Shown here: one piece after another, positions 17,642 through 25,839 of the stretch | Layout of the letters: each line of letters starts with the position of its first letter | Position numbering within the stretch: position 1 is the stretch's first letter | Origin: Pseudorhodoferax sp. Leaf265 | GTDB lineage: Bacteria > Pseudomonadota > Gammaproteobacteria > Burkholderiales > Burkholderiaceae_C | NCBI RefSeq assembly: GCF_001422365.1 | Contig: NZ_LMMT01000014.1 | Coordinates: 1-64,000 of the forward strand | Length of the DNA stretch: 64,000 nucleotides | Direction: 5' to 3' | Made by a program: the position numbers and the translations under genes | Notes under the pieces: generated by a model | What the model was told of the DNA's origin: nothing | What the model saw: only the letters and a program-made list of their open reading frames with translations | Databases searched by the model: none

Positions 17642-17673
17642 GCGGATTCGATCTCCAGAGTGGACCGGCGATT

Positions 17674-18063
17674 CTAGGAAGCCGCGGGCGCATAGTGCGC
17701 CACGCCCTCGCCGAAGGACCAGTTCTCGCGCGCGGTCTCGACCAGGTGGACGATGAGGTCCGCCGCGGCGAAGCCGGCCCGTGTGGCGTTCTGCGCGATG
17801 CCTGCGTAGAGCGCGCGCTTGTGCGCCAGCGTGCGACCGAACGAGCAGGTGATCTGCACCAGCGCCGCGCGCGCGGAGTGCTGCACGCCCAGGTAGGCCG
17901 GGGTGCAGACCAGTGCACCGGGCGGGTGGCGCGCGAGCACCTGGAAGCGGTCGTCGGGCGGCACCTCGAAGCTGGCCACCAGCGCCTGGTGGACGGCGTC
18001 GCCAAGCGCTTGCGCGTCCTCTTGCGAGACAGTGTCGGGAAGATCGATGCGGACGAAGGGCAT
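17674..18063 (-). CDS. Tautomerase-family protein
   Basis: The 129-residue protein begins Met-Pro (MPFVRIDLPDTVSQ); after Met removal Pro1 would be the catalytic base of the tautomerase superfamily. The RFQVLARHPPGALV and VQITCSFGRT segments fit a two-unit 4-oxalocrotonate tautomerase-like chain rather than the 60-residue single unit. GGAGAACCCC-type purines precede the ATG. It is the first gene of a two-gene operon with the HIBADH-family dehydrogenase and is presumably controlled by the divergent LysR protein. Confidence 0.83.
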   Translation of the reverse strand: MPFVRIDLPDTVSQEDAQALGDAVHQALVASFEVPPDDRFQVLARHPPGALVCTPAYLGVQHSARAALVQITCSFGRTLAHKRALYAGIAQNATRAGFAAADLIVHLVETARENWSFGEGVAHYAPAAS

Positions 18064-18132
18064 GGGGTTCTCCTTGAAAGAGCATTGACTGTGCCCGGCG
18101 TGCGCCGTAGCCGAAACGCCCGCGCGTTCACA

Positions 18133-18159
18133 ATGCTTGTGCATGGCACGCACAAGCAT
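18133..18159. promoter_or_regulatory. Perfect 10-7-10 inverted repeat at the LysR-gene start
   Basis: Arms ATGCTTGTGC (18133-18142) and GCACAAGCAT (18150-18159) are exact reverse complements around a seven-base spacer. The right arm runs into the ATG at 18158. The site lies in the divergent interval between the LysR and tautomerase genes and is the natural candidate for the LysR binding site and autoregulation. Confidence 0.65.
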
Positions 18160-19045
18160 GGACCAGCTGGGCTTCGAGGACTTCGAGCTGTTCGACCGGA
18201 TCGCGGCGACCCGCTCGCTGTCCGAGGTCGCGCGCGAGCGCGGCGTGGCCAGCAGCAATGTGTCGCGTGCGCTGGGCCGCATCGAGGCCGCCTGTGGCCT
18301 GCGCCTGGCGCACCGCAGCACGCATGGCCTGGCACTCACCGACGAGGGCGCGCTGTTCCTCGCACACGCGCAACGCATGCTGGCCGAGCGCCGCGCGCTG
18401 CAGGCCAGCCTCGCGCCGCGCCGCACGGCCGTCGCGGGCTTGCTCCGGCTCGCGCTGAGCCGCCTGCTGGCCGAGTACATCGTGGTGCCCAGCCTGCCGG
18501 CCCTGCGCGCCGCCCATCCGGGGCTGCAGGTCGAGCTGCACCTGGGCGACCGCCTGGCCCGCATCGCCGACGAAGGCATCGACATCGCCGTGCGGGCCGG
18601 CGTGGCACCGGCCGGCCACCATGTGGTGCGGCCGCTGGCGCGCTACGGCCGGCGCCTGTACGCCGCGCCGGCCTACCTCGACCGGCACGGCGCACCGGGC
18701 AGCGTGGCCGAGTTGGCCACGCACACACTCATCGGCAACACCGCGGTGCCGGGCCACAACCTGTGGTCCTTTCACGCGGAGGGCAGCCTGGCCGTGCAGG
18801 GCCAGCTGCGGGCCGATTGCAGTGCGGCCGTCGTGGCGATGGCGCTGGCCGGCGCGGGCATTGCCAGCCTGAACGACCGCGTGGCCGAGCCACTGGTGCG
18901 CCAGGGGCGGCTGCAGCCCGTGCTCGCGCAGCTTGTGGACCCGGGCGAGCACAGCATCCAGGCCGTGGTGCTGGCCGAGCAGCACCGCGCCCCGCGCATC
19001 CGCGCCATGCTGGCGCATCTGCAGGGAGCGTTCGCGCCTGGCTAG
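18158..19045 (+). CDS. LysR-family transcriptional regulator
   Basis: The product (295 residues from the ATG at 18158) has the N-terminal winged helix-turn-helix FELFDRIAATRSLSEVARER...SSNVSRALGRIE and a C-terminal periplasmic-binding-like effector domain (VELHLGDRLARIADEGIDIAVRAG). It is divergent from the tautomerase-dehydrogenase operon, the usual arrangement for a LysR activator and its target. Other starts are possible at 18143 (ATG) or 18137 (TTG); none has a clear ribosome-binding site, and a perfect palindrome covers all of them. Confidence 0.87.
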   Translation: MDQLGFEDFELFDRIAATRSLSEVARERGVASSNVSRALGRIEAACGLRLAHRSTHGLALTDEGALFLAHAQRMLAERRALQASLAPRRTAVAGLLRLALSRLLAEYIVVPSLPALRAAHPGLQVELHLGDRLARIADEGIDIAVRAGVAPAGHHVVRPLARYGRRLYAAPAYLDRHGAPGSVAELATHTLIGNTAVPGHNLWSFHAEGSLAVQGQLRADCSAAVVAMALAGAGIASLNDRVAEPLVRQGRLQPVLAQLVDPGEHSIQAVVLAEQHRAPRIRAMLAHLQGAFAPG

Positions 19046-20178
19046 AGGATGGTCAGGTTCTCCGTGCCGGCGGCCAGGTCGTTGCTGCGCGCGCGCTGGC
19101 TGTTGAGCTTGATCTGCAGGCGCAGGTCGTTCAGCGAGTCGGCGTTGCGCAGCGCGTCCTCGTAGGTGATCAGGTAGCTCTCGAAGGCGTCGAACAAGGC
19201 CTGGTCGAAGGTCTGCATGCCCAGGTTGCGGCTCTTCTTCATGACCTCCTTGATCTCCGCCACTTCGCCCTTGAAGATCAGGTCGGCGATCAGCGGCGAG
19301 TTCAGCAGCACCTCCACGGCGGCAATGCGACCCTTGCCGTCCTGGCGCGGCACCAGGCGCTGCGAGACGATGGCCTTGAGGTTCAACGACAGGTCCATCA
19401 GCAGCTGTGCGCGCCGTTCCTCGGGGAAGAAGTTGACGATGCGGTCCATCGCCTGGTTCGCGCTGTTCGCGTGCAGCGTGGCCAGGCACAGATGCCCGGT
19501 CTCGGCGAAAGCCACGGCCTGGTCCATGGTGCTGCGGTCGCGGATCTCGCCCATCAGGATCACGTCGGGCGCCTGGCGCAGCGAATTCTTGAGCGCCGCT
19601 TCCCAGCTTTCCGTGTCGATGCCCACCTCGCGCTGTGTCACCACGCAGTTCTTGTGCGGGTGCACGAACTCCACCGGGTCTTCGATGGTGATGATGTGTC
19701 CATGCGAGTTCTCGTTGCGCCAGTCCACCATGGCCGCCAGCGTGGTGGATTTGCCCGAGCCGGTGGCACCCACCATGATGCACAGGCCGCGCTTGGTCAT
19801 CGAAATGTCCTTGAGCACGGTGGGCACGCCGAGTCCGTCCAGCGTGGGGACCGTGGCCGGGATCACGCGCAGCACCAGGCCGACCTTGCCCTGCTGCAAG
19901 AAGGCGTTGACCCGGAATCGGCCGATGCCGCCAGGCGAGATCGAGAAGTTGCACTCCTTGGTGCGCTCGAACTCGGCCGCCTGCTTGTCGTTCATGATGG
20001 CGCGTGCCAGTGCCATCGTGTGGGCCGGCAGCAGTGGCTGCGCAGAGACCTTGACGATCTTGCCGTCGACCTTGATGCCGGGCGGAAAGTCGGCCGTGAC
20101 GAACAGGTCGCTGCCGCCGCGGGTGATCAGCAACCGCAGCAGGTCGCTGATGAACTTACTGGCCTGATCGCGTTCCAT
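19042..20178 (-). CDS. pilU: Type IV pilus retraction ATPase PilU
   Basis: The 378-residue protein is a PilT-class hexameric ATPase: N-terminal PAS-like domain with SDLFVTADFPPGIKVDGKI, Walker A GATGSGKSTT (about residue 135), Asp box with ITIEDPVEFVH, Walker B ILMGEIRD and the His box ETGHLCLATLHANS. It ends without the AIRNLIRE motif of PilT, having LIADLIFKG instead, which supports PilU. PilU boosts retraction by PilT at the inner membrane base of the pilus. Its start overlaps the preceding cyclic-nucleotide-binding gene by 23 bases. Convergent with the LysR gene, overlapping it by four bases. Confidence 0.95.
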   Translation of the reverse strand: MERDQASKFISDLLRLLITRGGSDLFVTADFPPGIKVDGKIVKVSAQPLLPAHTMALARAIMNDKQAAEFERTKECNFSISPGGIGRFRVNAFLQQGKVGLVLRVIPATVPTLDGLGVPTVLKDISMTKRGLCIMVGATGSGKSTTLAAMVDWRNENSHGHIITIEDPVEFVHPHKNCVVTQREVGIDTESWEAALKNSLRQAPDVILMGEIRDRSTMDQAVAFAETGHLCLATLHANSANQAMDRIVNFFPEERRAQLLMDLSLNLKAIVSQRLVPRQDGKGRIAAVEVLLNSPLIADLIFKGEVAEIKEVMKKSRNLGMQTFDQALFDAFESYLITYEDALRNADSLNDLRLQIKLNSQRARSNDLAAGTENLTIL

Positions 20179-20824
20179 AGGGGGCTTCCTGGTTCGGACG
20201 GTCCGTGAGGCGGGCGTTGACGGCACGCAGCCGCAAGGAGAGCTTGCGCGCCAGCAGGGCGATCAGCGCCGCAGCCAGCCGCGGGTCGCTGCCCATCATC
20301 TCGTCCAGGCCGTCGGCGGGCAGGACGGCGATCTCGCAATCGGTCAAGGTGGTGCAGGCGGAAAAGCGCTGGCCGCTGTCCAGCAGCGACATCTCGCCCA
20401 GGATCTCGCCCGGCCGGCTCTCGGCCAGCCGCAGCAACTCGCCCCAGGGCTGGCGCCGGTCCACCGCGATGCTGCCCCGCAGCAGCACCACCATGAAGTT
20501 GCCGAACTCGTGCTGGTGGATGACGACGCGGCCACTGCCCACCCGCACGAAGCGGAAAAAGCGCTCCATTTGCACGATGTCCTGCGCTTCCAGGCGCGAC
20601 ATGTTGCGGTCGCGCGCCCACAAGGCCTGCAGGTTGGCGATGGCCGCGCCCGAGGGGATGCTGCGCGCGCCGATCTCGGTGGCGCGCGTCTCCCACGGCA
20701 CCATCACCGCCTCGTCGTGGCCTGGGCCGGGCTGCGCGGCGGCGAACAGCCCCGGCTCGGCGCCCTCGGCCGTGCGTTCGCGTGCCGGCCATGCGCCGCG
20801 CAGGGAACCGAACCAGCTACGCAT
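20156..20824 (-). CDS. Cyclic-nucleotide-binding domain protein between pilT and pilU
   Basis: A 222-residue protein with a cNMP-binding beta-barrel over about residues 75-190. The phosphate-binding cassette GEILGEMSLLDSGQRFSA keeps the Glu and Arg expected for nucleotide binding. There is no helix-turn-helix after the barrel, so it is not a CRP-type transcription factor; the first 70 residues match nothing I recognise. It lies between pilT (24 bases upstream) and pilU (23-base overlap), so it is co-expressed with both retraction motors. A regulatory role in retraction in response to cAMP or another nucleotide is an inference. Confidence 0.85.
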   Translation of the reverse strand: MRSWFGSLRGAWPARERTAEGAEPGLFAAAQPGPGHDEAVMVPWETRATEIGARSIPSGAAIANLQALWARDRNMSRLEAQDIVQMERFFRFVRVGSGRVVIHQHEFGNFMVVLLRGSIAVDRRQPWGELLRLAESRPGEILGEMSLLDSGQRFSACTTLTDCEIAVLPADGLDEMMGSDPRLAAALIALLARKLSLRLRAVNARLTDRPNQEAPYGTRSGQ

Positions 20825-20848
20825 GGGGCCCGCTTCCGCGCCGCCCGC

Positions 20849-21892
20849 TCATCCGGGGAAGTTCTCGGGCGTCTTCGCCTTGCCGCGTGCCTCGGCCGGC
20901 GAGATCACGTTGCGCCGCACCAGGTCGGTCAGGTTCTGGTCCAGCGTCTGCATGCCGGCGGCCTGGCTGGTCTGGATGGTCGAGTACATCTGCGCCACCT
21001 TGGCCTCGCGGATCAGGTTGCGGATGGCCGGCGTGCCCAGCATGATCTCGTGCGCCGCCACGCGGCCCTGGCCGTCCTTGGTCTTGCACAGGGTCTGCGA
21101 GATCACGGCCTGCAGCGATTCGGACAGCATGGCACGCACCATCTCCTTCTCCTCGGCCGGGAACACGTCGATGATGCGGTCGATGGTCTTGGCCGCGCTG
21201 GAGGTGTGCAGCGTGCCGAACACCAGGTGACCGGTCTCGGCCGCGGTCATGGCCAGGCGGATGGTTTCCAGGTCGCGCAGCTCGCCCACGAGGATCGCGT
21301 CGGGGTCTTCGCGCAGCGCCGAACGCAGCGCGGCTGCGAACGACAGCGTGTGCGGCCCGACCTCGCGCTGGTTCACCAAGCACTTCTTGGACTCGTGCAC
21401 GAACTCGATCGGGTCCTCGATCGTCAGCACGTGGCCGTACTCGCTCTCGTTGAGGTGGTTGACCATGCCGGCCAGCGTGGTCGACTTGCCCGAGCCGGTG
21501 GGCCCGGTCACGAGCACCAGGCCGCGCGGCTTGAGCGCCAGCTCGCCGAAGATGCGCGGCGCGTTGAGCTGCTCCAGCGTCAGGATCTTCGAGGGGATGG
21601 TCCGCAGCACGGCACCGGCGCCGCGGTTGTGGTTGAAGGCGTTGACCCGAAAGCGCGACAGGCCTTCGATTTCGAACGAGAAGTCGATCTCCAGGAACTC
21701 CTCGAAGTGCTTGCGCTGGCTGTCGCTCATGATGTCGTACACCATGCCATGCACCGTCTTGTGGTCCAGCGGATCGACATTGATGCGGCGCACGTCGCCA
21801 TGAACGCGGATCATCGGCGGCAGGCCGGCCGACAGGTGCAGGTCCGACGCCTTGTTCTTGACCGTGAAGGCCAGCAGCTGGGTGATGTCCAC
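20849..21892 (-). CDS. pilT: Type IV pilus twitching motility ATPase PilT
   Basis: The 347-residue protein is a canonical PilT: SDLHLSAGLPPMIRVHGD N-terminal domain, Walker A GPTGSGKSTTLAG (about residue 130), LTIEDPIEFVH, Walker B AILVGELRD, His box AETGHLVFGTLHTSS and the PilT-specific AIRNLIREAK near residue 290. It powers pilus retraction for twitching, DNA uptake and surface sensing. It heads the pilT / cNMP protein / pilU operon and is divergent from yggS across 41 bases. Confidence 0.97.
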   Translation of the reverse strand: MDITQLLAFTVKNKASDLHLSAGLPPMIRVHGDVRRINVDPLDHKTVHGMVYDIMSDSQRKHFEEFLEIDFSFEIEGLSRFRVNAFNHNRGAGAVLRTIPSKILTLEQLNAPRIFGELALKPRGLVLVTGPTGSGKSTTLAGMVNHLNESEYGHVLTIEDPIEFVHESKKCLVNQREVGPHTLSFAAALRSALREDPDAILVGELRDLETIRLAMTAAETGHLVFGTLHTSSAAKTIDRIIDVFPAEEKEMVRAMLSESLQAVISQTLCKTKDGQGRVAAHEIMLGTPAIRNLIREAKVAQMYSTIQTSQAAGMQTLDQNLTDLVRRNVISPAEARGKAKTPENFPG

Positions 21893-21933
21893 AGGAATCC
21901 TTGGGTGGATTTGGTACTCTTGCTTAACTAATT

Positions 21934-22647
21934 ATGACGAGCATACGTAACAATCTCCAGCAAGTGCGCGACCGCATCGCCACAGCCTGCGCCCGCGCCG
22001 GACGGCCGGCGGACAGCGTCCAGTTGCTGGCCGTTTCCAAGACCATGCCGCTGCCCAGCGTGCTGGAGGCCATGGCCGGTGGCCAGGCCGCCTTTGGCGA
22101 GAATTACGTGCAGGAGGGTGTGCAAAAGATCGAGGCGCTGCGCGCCTGGGAGGCCGAAGGCGGGCGCCCGGTGCAGGTCGCGTGGCACATGATCGGGCCG
22201 CTGCAGAGCAACAAGACCCGCGTGGTCGCCGCGCACTTCGACTGGGTGCACAGCGTGGACCGGCTCAAGATCGCCGAGCGGCTGGCCGAGCAGCGGCCGG
22301 CCGAGCTGGGGCCGCTGCAGGTCTGCATCCAGGTCAACATCGATGGCGGGGCCAGCAAGTCCGGCGTCGCGCCCGAGGACACGCTGGCGCTGGCGCGCGC
22401 GGTGGCCGCCCTGCCGCGGCTGGCGCTGCGCGGGCTCATGACCATTCCCGAGCCGCAGAGCGGCTTCGAGGCCCAGCGCGCCGTGCACGCGCGTGCGCGG
22501 GCCCTGTTCGAGCAGGTGCGGGCGGCCGGCATCGGCGGGGCGGCGTTCGATACCTTGTCCATGGGCATGACGGCCGACCTGGAAGCCGCCGTTGACGCGG
22601 GCAGCACGCTGGTGCGCGTGGGCACGGCGATCTTCGGCGCGCGCTGA
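21934..22647 (+). CDS. yggS: YggS/PROSC family pyridoxal-phosphate homeostasis protein
   Basis: At 237 residues this matches YggS: VQLLAVSKTMP (PLP lysine in the SK pair, about residue 35), FGENYVQEGVQKI, WHMIGPLQSNKTR, SVDRLKIAERL, VNIDGGASKSG and LSMGMTADLEAAV near the end. It is an alanine-racemase-like barrel that binds PLP and keeps amino acid and vitamin B6 pools balanced. Its location next to pilT is conserved in many proteobacteria. The start codon lies only 41 bases from the divergent pilT start. Confidence 0.95.
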   Translation: MTSIRNNLQQVRDRIATACARAGRPADSVQLLAVSKTMPLPSVLEAMAGGQAAFGENYVQEGVQKIEALRAWEAEGGRPVQVAWHMIGPLQSNKTRVVAAHFDWVHSVDRLKIAERLAEQRPAELGPLQVCIQVNIDGGASKSGVAPEDTLALARAVAALPRLALRGLMTIPEPQSGFEAQRAVHARARALFEQVRAAGIGGAAFDTLSMGMTADLEAAVDAGSTLVRVGTAIFGAR

Positions 22648-22658
22648 GGCGCGGCGTC

Positions 22659-23186
22659 TCATTGCGCCGGCAGGACGATGGCCACGCGCCGGTTCTGCTG
22701 GCGCTGCTCGGGCGTGCGGTTGTCGTTCACGGGCGCGGTCTTGCCCAGGCCGAGCGTCTGGATGTCGGCATCGCGCAGGCCGGCGGCCACCATGGCGCGC
22801 TGCACGGCCTGGGCGCGCCGCAGCGACAGCGCCAGGTTGTAGGCCTGGCTGCCGGTGCTGTCGGCATGGCCTTCGATGCGCACGCGCGTGATCTCCAGCT
22901 GGGCCAACTGGCGCCCGAGCCGATCGGCGGTGGCCTGGCCTTCGGTGCCCAGCACGTCGGAGTCGCTGTCGAACAGCATCCGGCCCGCGATCGAGAGTTC
23001 CCAGCCCTCGTCGGTGGGGCGAAAGCCCAGCGCCCGCAGTTGCTCATCCCGGCTCGGCGCCGGTGTGGGCGGTGCGGGTGGTGCGGGCGGTGCGGGCGGT
23101 GCGGCGCAGGCTGCCAGCAGCCAGGCGCTGGCCCAGGCGGCGCCGAGCAGGCAGGCGCGGCGCGAGGCCATCCAATGCAGTTCCAT
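22659..23186 (-). CDS. yfiB: YfiB-like OmpA-family outer membrane lipoprotein
   Basis: The 175-residue protein has a lipobox ending at Cys27 (LLAAC), a short proline/alanine-rich linker and an OmpA C-terminal peptidoglycan-binding domain (ISIAGRMLFDSDSDVLG-type start, VRIEGHADSTGSQAYN, LSLRRAQAVQRAM, NRRVAIVL). In the YfiBNR system YfiB tethers to the outer membrane and peptidoglycan and sequesters YfiR, releasing the cyclase. Here it is the last gene of yfiR-yfiN-yfiB and its ATG overlaps the yfiN stop (TGATG). Assignment rests on both domain and gene order. Confidence 0.85.
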   Translation of the reverse strand: MELHWMASRRACLLGAAWASAWLLAACAAPPAPPAPPAPPTPAPSRDEQLRALGFRPTDEGWELSIAGRMLFDSDSDVLGTEGQATADRLGRQLAQLEITRVRIEGHADSTGSQAYNLALSLRRAQAVQRAMVAAGLRDADIQTLGLGKTAPVNDNRTPEQRQQNRRVAIVLPAQ

Positions 23187-24523
23187 CACAACTCCGAAAT
23201 GTCGCTGACGACATAGGCGCCTTCGAACAGGCGGCTGGTGCCGCGGCCACTCTTCTTGGCTTCGTACATGGCACGGTCGGCTGCGCGCAGCAGCTGGTCG
23301 GCGGTCTGGCCGTGCTCGGGATACAGCGCAATGCCGATGCTGACCGAGGGCACGATGCGCTCGTGGCGCTCGGACAGGGGCAGCGCCACGGCGGCGTTGA
23401 TCTTGTCGGCGATGCGCAGCGCGTCCTGGGGGTGGTGCACCGGCGCCAGCAGCACCGCGAATTCGTCGCCGCCCAGGCGCGCCACGATGTCGCCCTCGCG
23501 CAGCTGTGCGCGGATGCGCGTGGCCACCTCGATCAGCAGCAGGTCGCCGACGGCGTGGCCGTAGTGGTCGTTGATTTCCTTGAAGCGGTCGTTGTCCATG
23601 TACAGCACGGCGATGTTGCCGCCCTGGATTTGGGCGTCTTGCAGGATCCGGGCCAGGCGGCGGCTGAAGTAGGCGCGGTTGTACAGGCCGGTCAGGCTGT
23701 CGTGGTTGGCCAGGTGCGTCAGCGAGCGGTTCTCCTGCGCGAGCTGGGCCTGCTGCATCTCGATTTCGGTCAGCAGGGCGTTGAAGTCCTCGCCCAGTGC
23801 GTGGAACTCGGCGATCTGCGAGGCCGGCGCGCGCTGCATGCCGCCGCGTTGCGCACGCGCCCGGTGGGTCATCGCGATCAAGGCGTCCACCGGCTCCACG
23901 ATGTCGCGCTGGATGCGCCGCGACAGCAGACGCAGGCCCAGCCCGGCGCACACCAGGCACAGCGCGATGCCGGCCGCGGCGGTGGCCAGGAAGCGGGCGA
24001 ACACCGCACCGTCGCCCCGCAGGCGCACTTCGCCGATCTGGCGGCCGCGGTCCAGCACCGGGGCCACGGTGGGGGCCGGCATCAGCAGGCGGCCCAGCGG
24101 CTCGCCGGCCGCCTCGAGCAGCGCGTCGGCGCGCTGCCGGTCCGCAAGCGCGTAGCGCGCCAGCACATGGCCGGCCTGGTCGCGCAACTCGGCCTCGCGC
24201 AGCGACTCGCGCTGGGCGATGACGGCCAACTGCTCCATGATGGCCACGCGGTCGTTGAACACCACCGCTGCCTCGACCGAGTAGGCGATGGAGCGCGCCA
24301 CCAGTTCGAGGTGGTTGTTGGCATAGGTGCGCAGCGCCAGCACGGCGGCCAGCAGCAGCGCCAGGCCCACGGCGGCCATGCTGATGCTGGCCACGCGCAC
24401 ATGGGCCCGCCGCAGCGTCTGCAGCAGGCTGCGGCGCGCCGGCTGCGCCGGCATGCCGGCGGTCACGGCGGTCACGGCGGAGGCGTCGGCAGGGACGCCA
24501 TGCGGCGGCTGGTCGCGGCTCAT
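23186..24523 (-). CDS. yfiN: YfiN/TpbB-like membrane diguanylate cyclase
   Basis: The 445-residue protein has two membrane segments (about residues 45-67 and 178-200) flanking a periplasmic CHASE8-like sensor, then a HAMP-like linker (about 200-255) and a GGDEF domain. The active-site GGDEF is intact at 351-355 and the inhibitory I-site REGD lies at 342-345, five residues upstream. It makes c-di-GMP from GTP and in the known system is held inactive by periplasmic YfiR. The ATG at 24523 overlaps the yfiR stop (ATGA). No EAL domain is present. Confidence 0.88.
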   Translation of the reverse strand: MSRDQPPHGVPADASAVTAVTAGMPAQPARRSLLQTLRRAHVRVASISMAAVGLALLLAAVLALRTYANNHLELVARSIAYSVEAAVVFNDRVAIMEQLAVIAQRESLREAELRDQAGHVLARYALADRQRADALLEAAGEPLGRLLMPAPTVAPVLDRGRQIGEVRLRGDGAVFARFLATAAAGIALCLVCAGLGLRLLSRRIQRDIVEPVDALIAMTHRARAQRGGMQRAPASQIAEFHALGEDFNALLTEIEMQQAQLAQENRSLTHLANHDSLTGLYNRAYFSRRLARILQDAQIQGGNIAVLYMDNDRFKEINDHYGHAVGDLLLIEVATRIRAQLREGDIVARLGGDEFAVLLAPVHHPQDALRIADKINAAVALPLSERHERIVPSVSIGIALYPEHGQTADQLLRAADRAMYEAKKSGRGTSRLFEGAYVVSDISEL

Positions 24524-25074
24524 GGCTTGCGCTCCTGCCCCAGGCGCAGCACCTGCGGATGGATGCGCACCTTGCCGCGGGCCAGCGCATCGAGGTTGAT
24601 CTCGAAGCGCACGGCATGTCCTGCAGGTTCGATGTCCAGCCGCACCATGCCGCTGGCCAGGCACGGGGTCGAGCGTTCGCACAGAGTCAGCACGGGCTGG
24701 CCGTCCAGTTCCTGCGCCAGTTGCTGCCATTGGGGCGTCTCGAGCGCGCCGATGTAGAGCACGTCGCATTGGGTGGCGACGGCCTGGCCGGCTTCCAGCC
24801 GCCGCAGCAGCACGGGACCGCCTGGCCAGGCGATGCCCTGTTGCTGCAGGCGTTCGGCATGCGGGCTGGCTCCGACGAAGCACACGCGCAAGGGATCGGG
24901 GGGCACGGGCCAGCGCGTGTAGGCCAGCACGCGGGTCACGGTCTCCCGCAGGTCCAGCCCGATGGGCTGGCCCGTGACTGGGGTGGCTGGCACGAGGGCG
25001 AGCAGCATGGACAGGGCCAGGCCCGCCGGCCCGTGGCGTCGCAAGAAGGAGGCGGCGTGTTGGCCGGGAGACAT
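24520..25074 (-). CDS. yfiR: YfiR family periplasmic repressor of YfiN
   Basis: This 184-residue protein fits the YfiR (DUF4154) family: an N-terminal signal segment (about residues 12-35), VLAYTRWPVPPDPLRVCFVG, LLRRLEAGQAVATQCDVLYIG and a C-terminal DIEPAGHAVRFEINLDAL. Four cysteines are present, including the close pair in LCERSTPC, as in the redox-sensitive YfiR. In the known system it binds and silences the periplasmic part of YfiN, and envelope or redox stress relieves this. It is the first gene of the operon and overlaps yfiN. Confidence 0.85.
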   Translation of the reverse strand: MSPGQHAASFLRRHGPAGLALSMLLALVPATPVTGQPIGLDLRETVTRVLAYTRWPVPPDPLRVCFVGASPHAERLQQQGIAWPGGPVLLRRLEAGQAVATQCDVLYIGALETPQWQQLAQELDGQPVLTLCERSTPCLASGMVRLDIEPAGHAVRFEINLDALARGKVRIHPQVLRLGQERKP

Positions 25075-25172
25075 GCAGGATAAGGGGGCGTTCCTCACGC
25101 CCCGGCGAAAGCAGCGCGCGATGCTAACAGCCCCCTCTGACGCCGGCCTGTCGCGGCCGCCGCACGGACGGC

Positions 25173-25814
25173 TCAGCTCCTGTACTTGATGGTGCAGCCG
25201 TAGGGCGGGGTCTGCGCCTGGCTGATGGGCTTGCCGGCCAGCGTCTCGTCGAGGCCCTGGCGCACGTAGTTGGTGGCAGTCTTGATGTCGCTGGCGCGGG
25301 CCGAGGCGATGGAGTCGATGCCACCCGCGTAGACCAGCGTGCCCTGCGGATCGACGATGTACATGTGCGGCGTGGTGCGCGCGCCGTAGGCCCTGCCCAC
25401 GGTGCCTTCCTCGTCCATCAGCGTGGCCGTGGGCGCGCCGGATTTGTCCTGGATCCAGCGTGCCAGCTGCTGCGGCGGCAGGTAGTCGGAGGCGGCCTTC
25501 TCGGTCGAGTTGACGGCCAGCCAGACCACGTCCTTGCCCGTGAACTCCTTCTGCAGGCCGGGCAGGTTGGCGCTGTCGTAGTGCTTGCGCACGAAGGGGC
25601 AGCCCGGGTTGGTCCATTCCAGCACCACGGTCTTGCCCTTGAATTCGGCCAGCGTGCGCGTCTTGCCGTTGGTGTCGGTCAGCGTGAAGGCGGGGGCGGG
25701 CTGGCCGACGGCGGCCGCGGCCTGGGCGGTGCCGGCCGCCAGCAGGGCGCAGGCGGCAACGGAGGTCAGCAGGGCCGTGCGGCGCTGCAGGAGGGGGCGG
25801 ACCAGGGATGGCAT
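25173..25814 (-). CDS. Exported redoxin (AhpC/TSA-type thioredoxin-fold protein)
   Basis: A 213-residue protein with an N-terminal export signal (QRRTALLTSVAACALLAAG, about residues 10-30; the Arg pair may make it Tat-dependent) and a thioredoxin fold beginning VGQPAPAFTLTDTNGKT. The active region is WTNPGCPFVRKHY, with one Cys in the first position and none in the resolving position of a CxxC, so it resembles a peroxiredoxin more than a disulfide reductase. A second Cys lies near the C-terminus (YGCTIK). It follows dsbD by 25 bases and may receive electrons from it. Confidence 0.82.
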   Translation of the reverse strand: MPSLVRPLLQRRTALLTSVAACALLAAGTAQAAAAVGQPAPAFTLTDTNGKTRTLAEFKGKTVVLEWTNPGCPFVRKHYDSANLPGLQKEFTGKDVVWLAVNSTEKAASDYLPPQQLARWIQDKSGAPTATLMDEEGTVGRAYGARTTPHMYIVDPQGTLVYAGGIDSIASARASDIKTATNYVRQGLDETLAGKPISQAQTPPYGCTIKYRS

Positions 25815-25839
25815 CGGGGCGGCTCCTTCAGGGTGGTGG

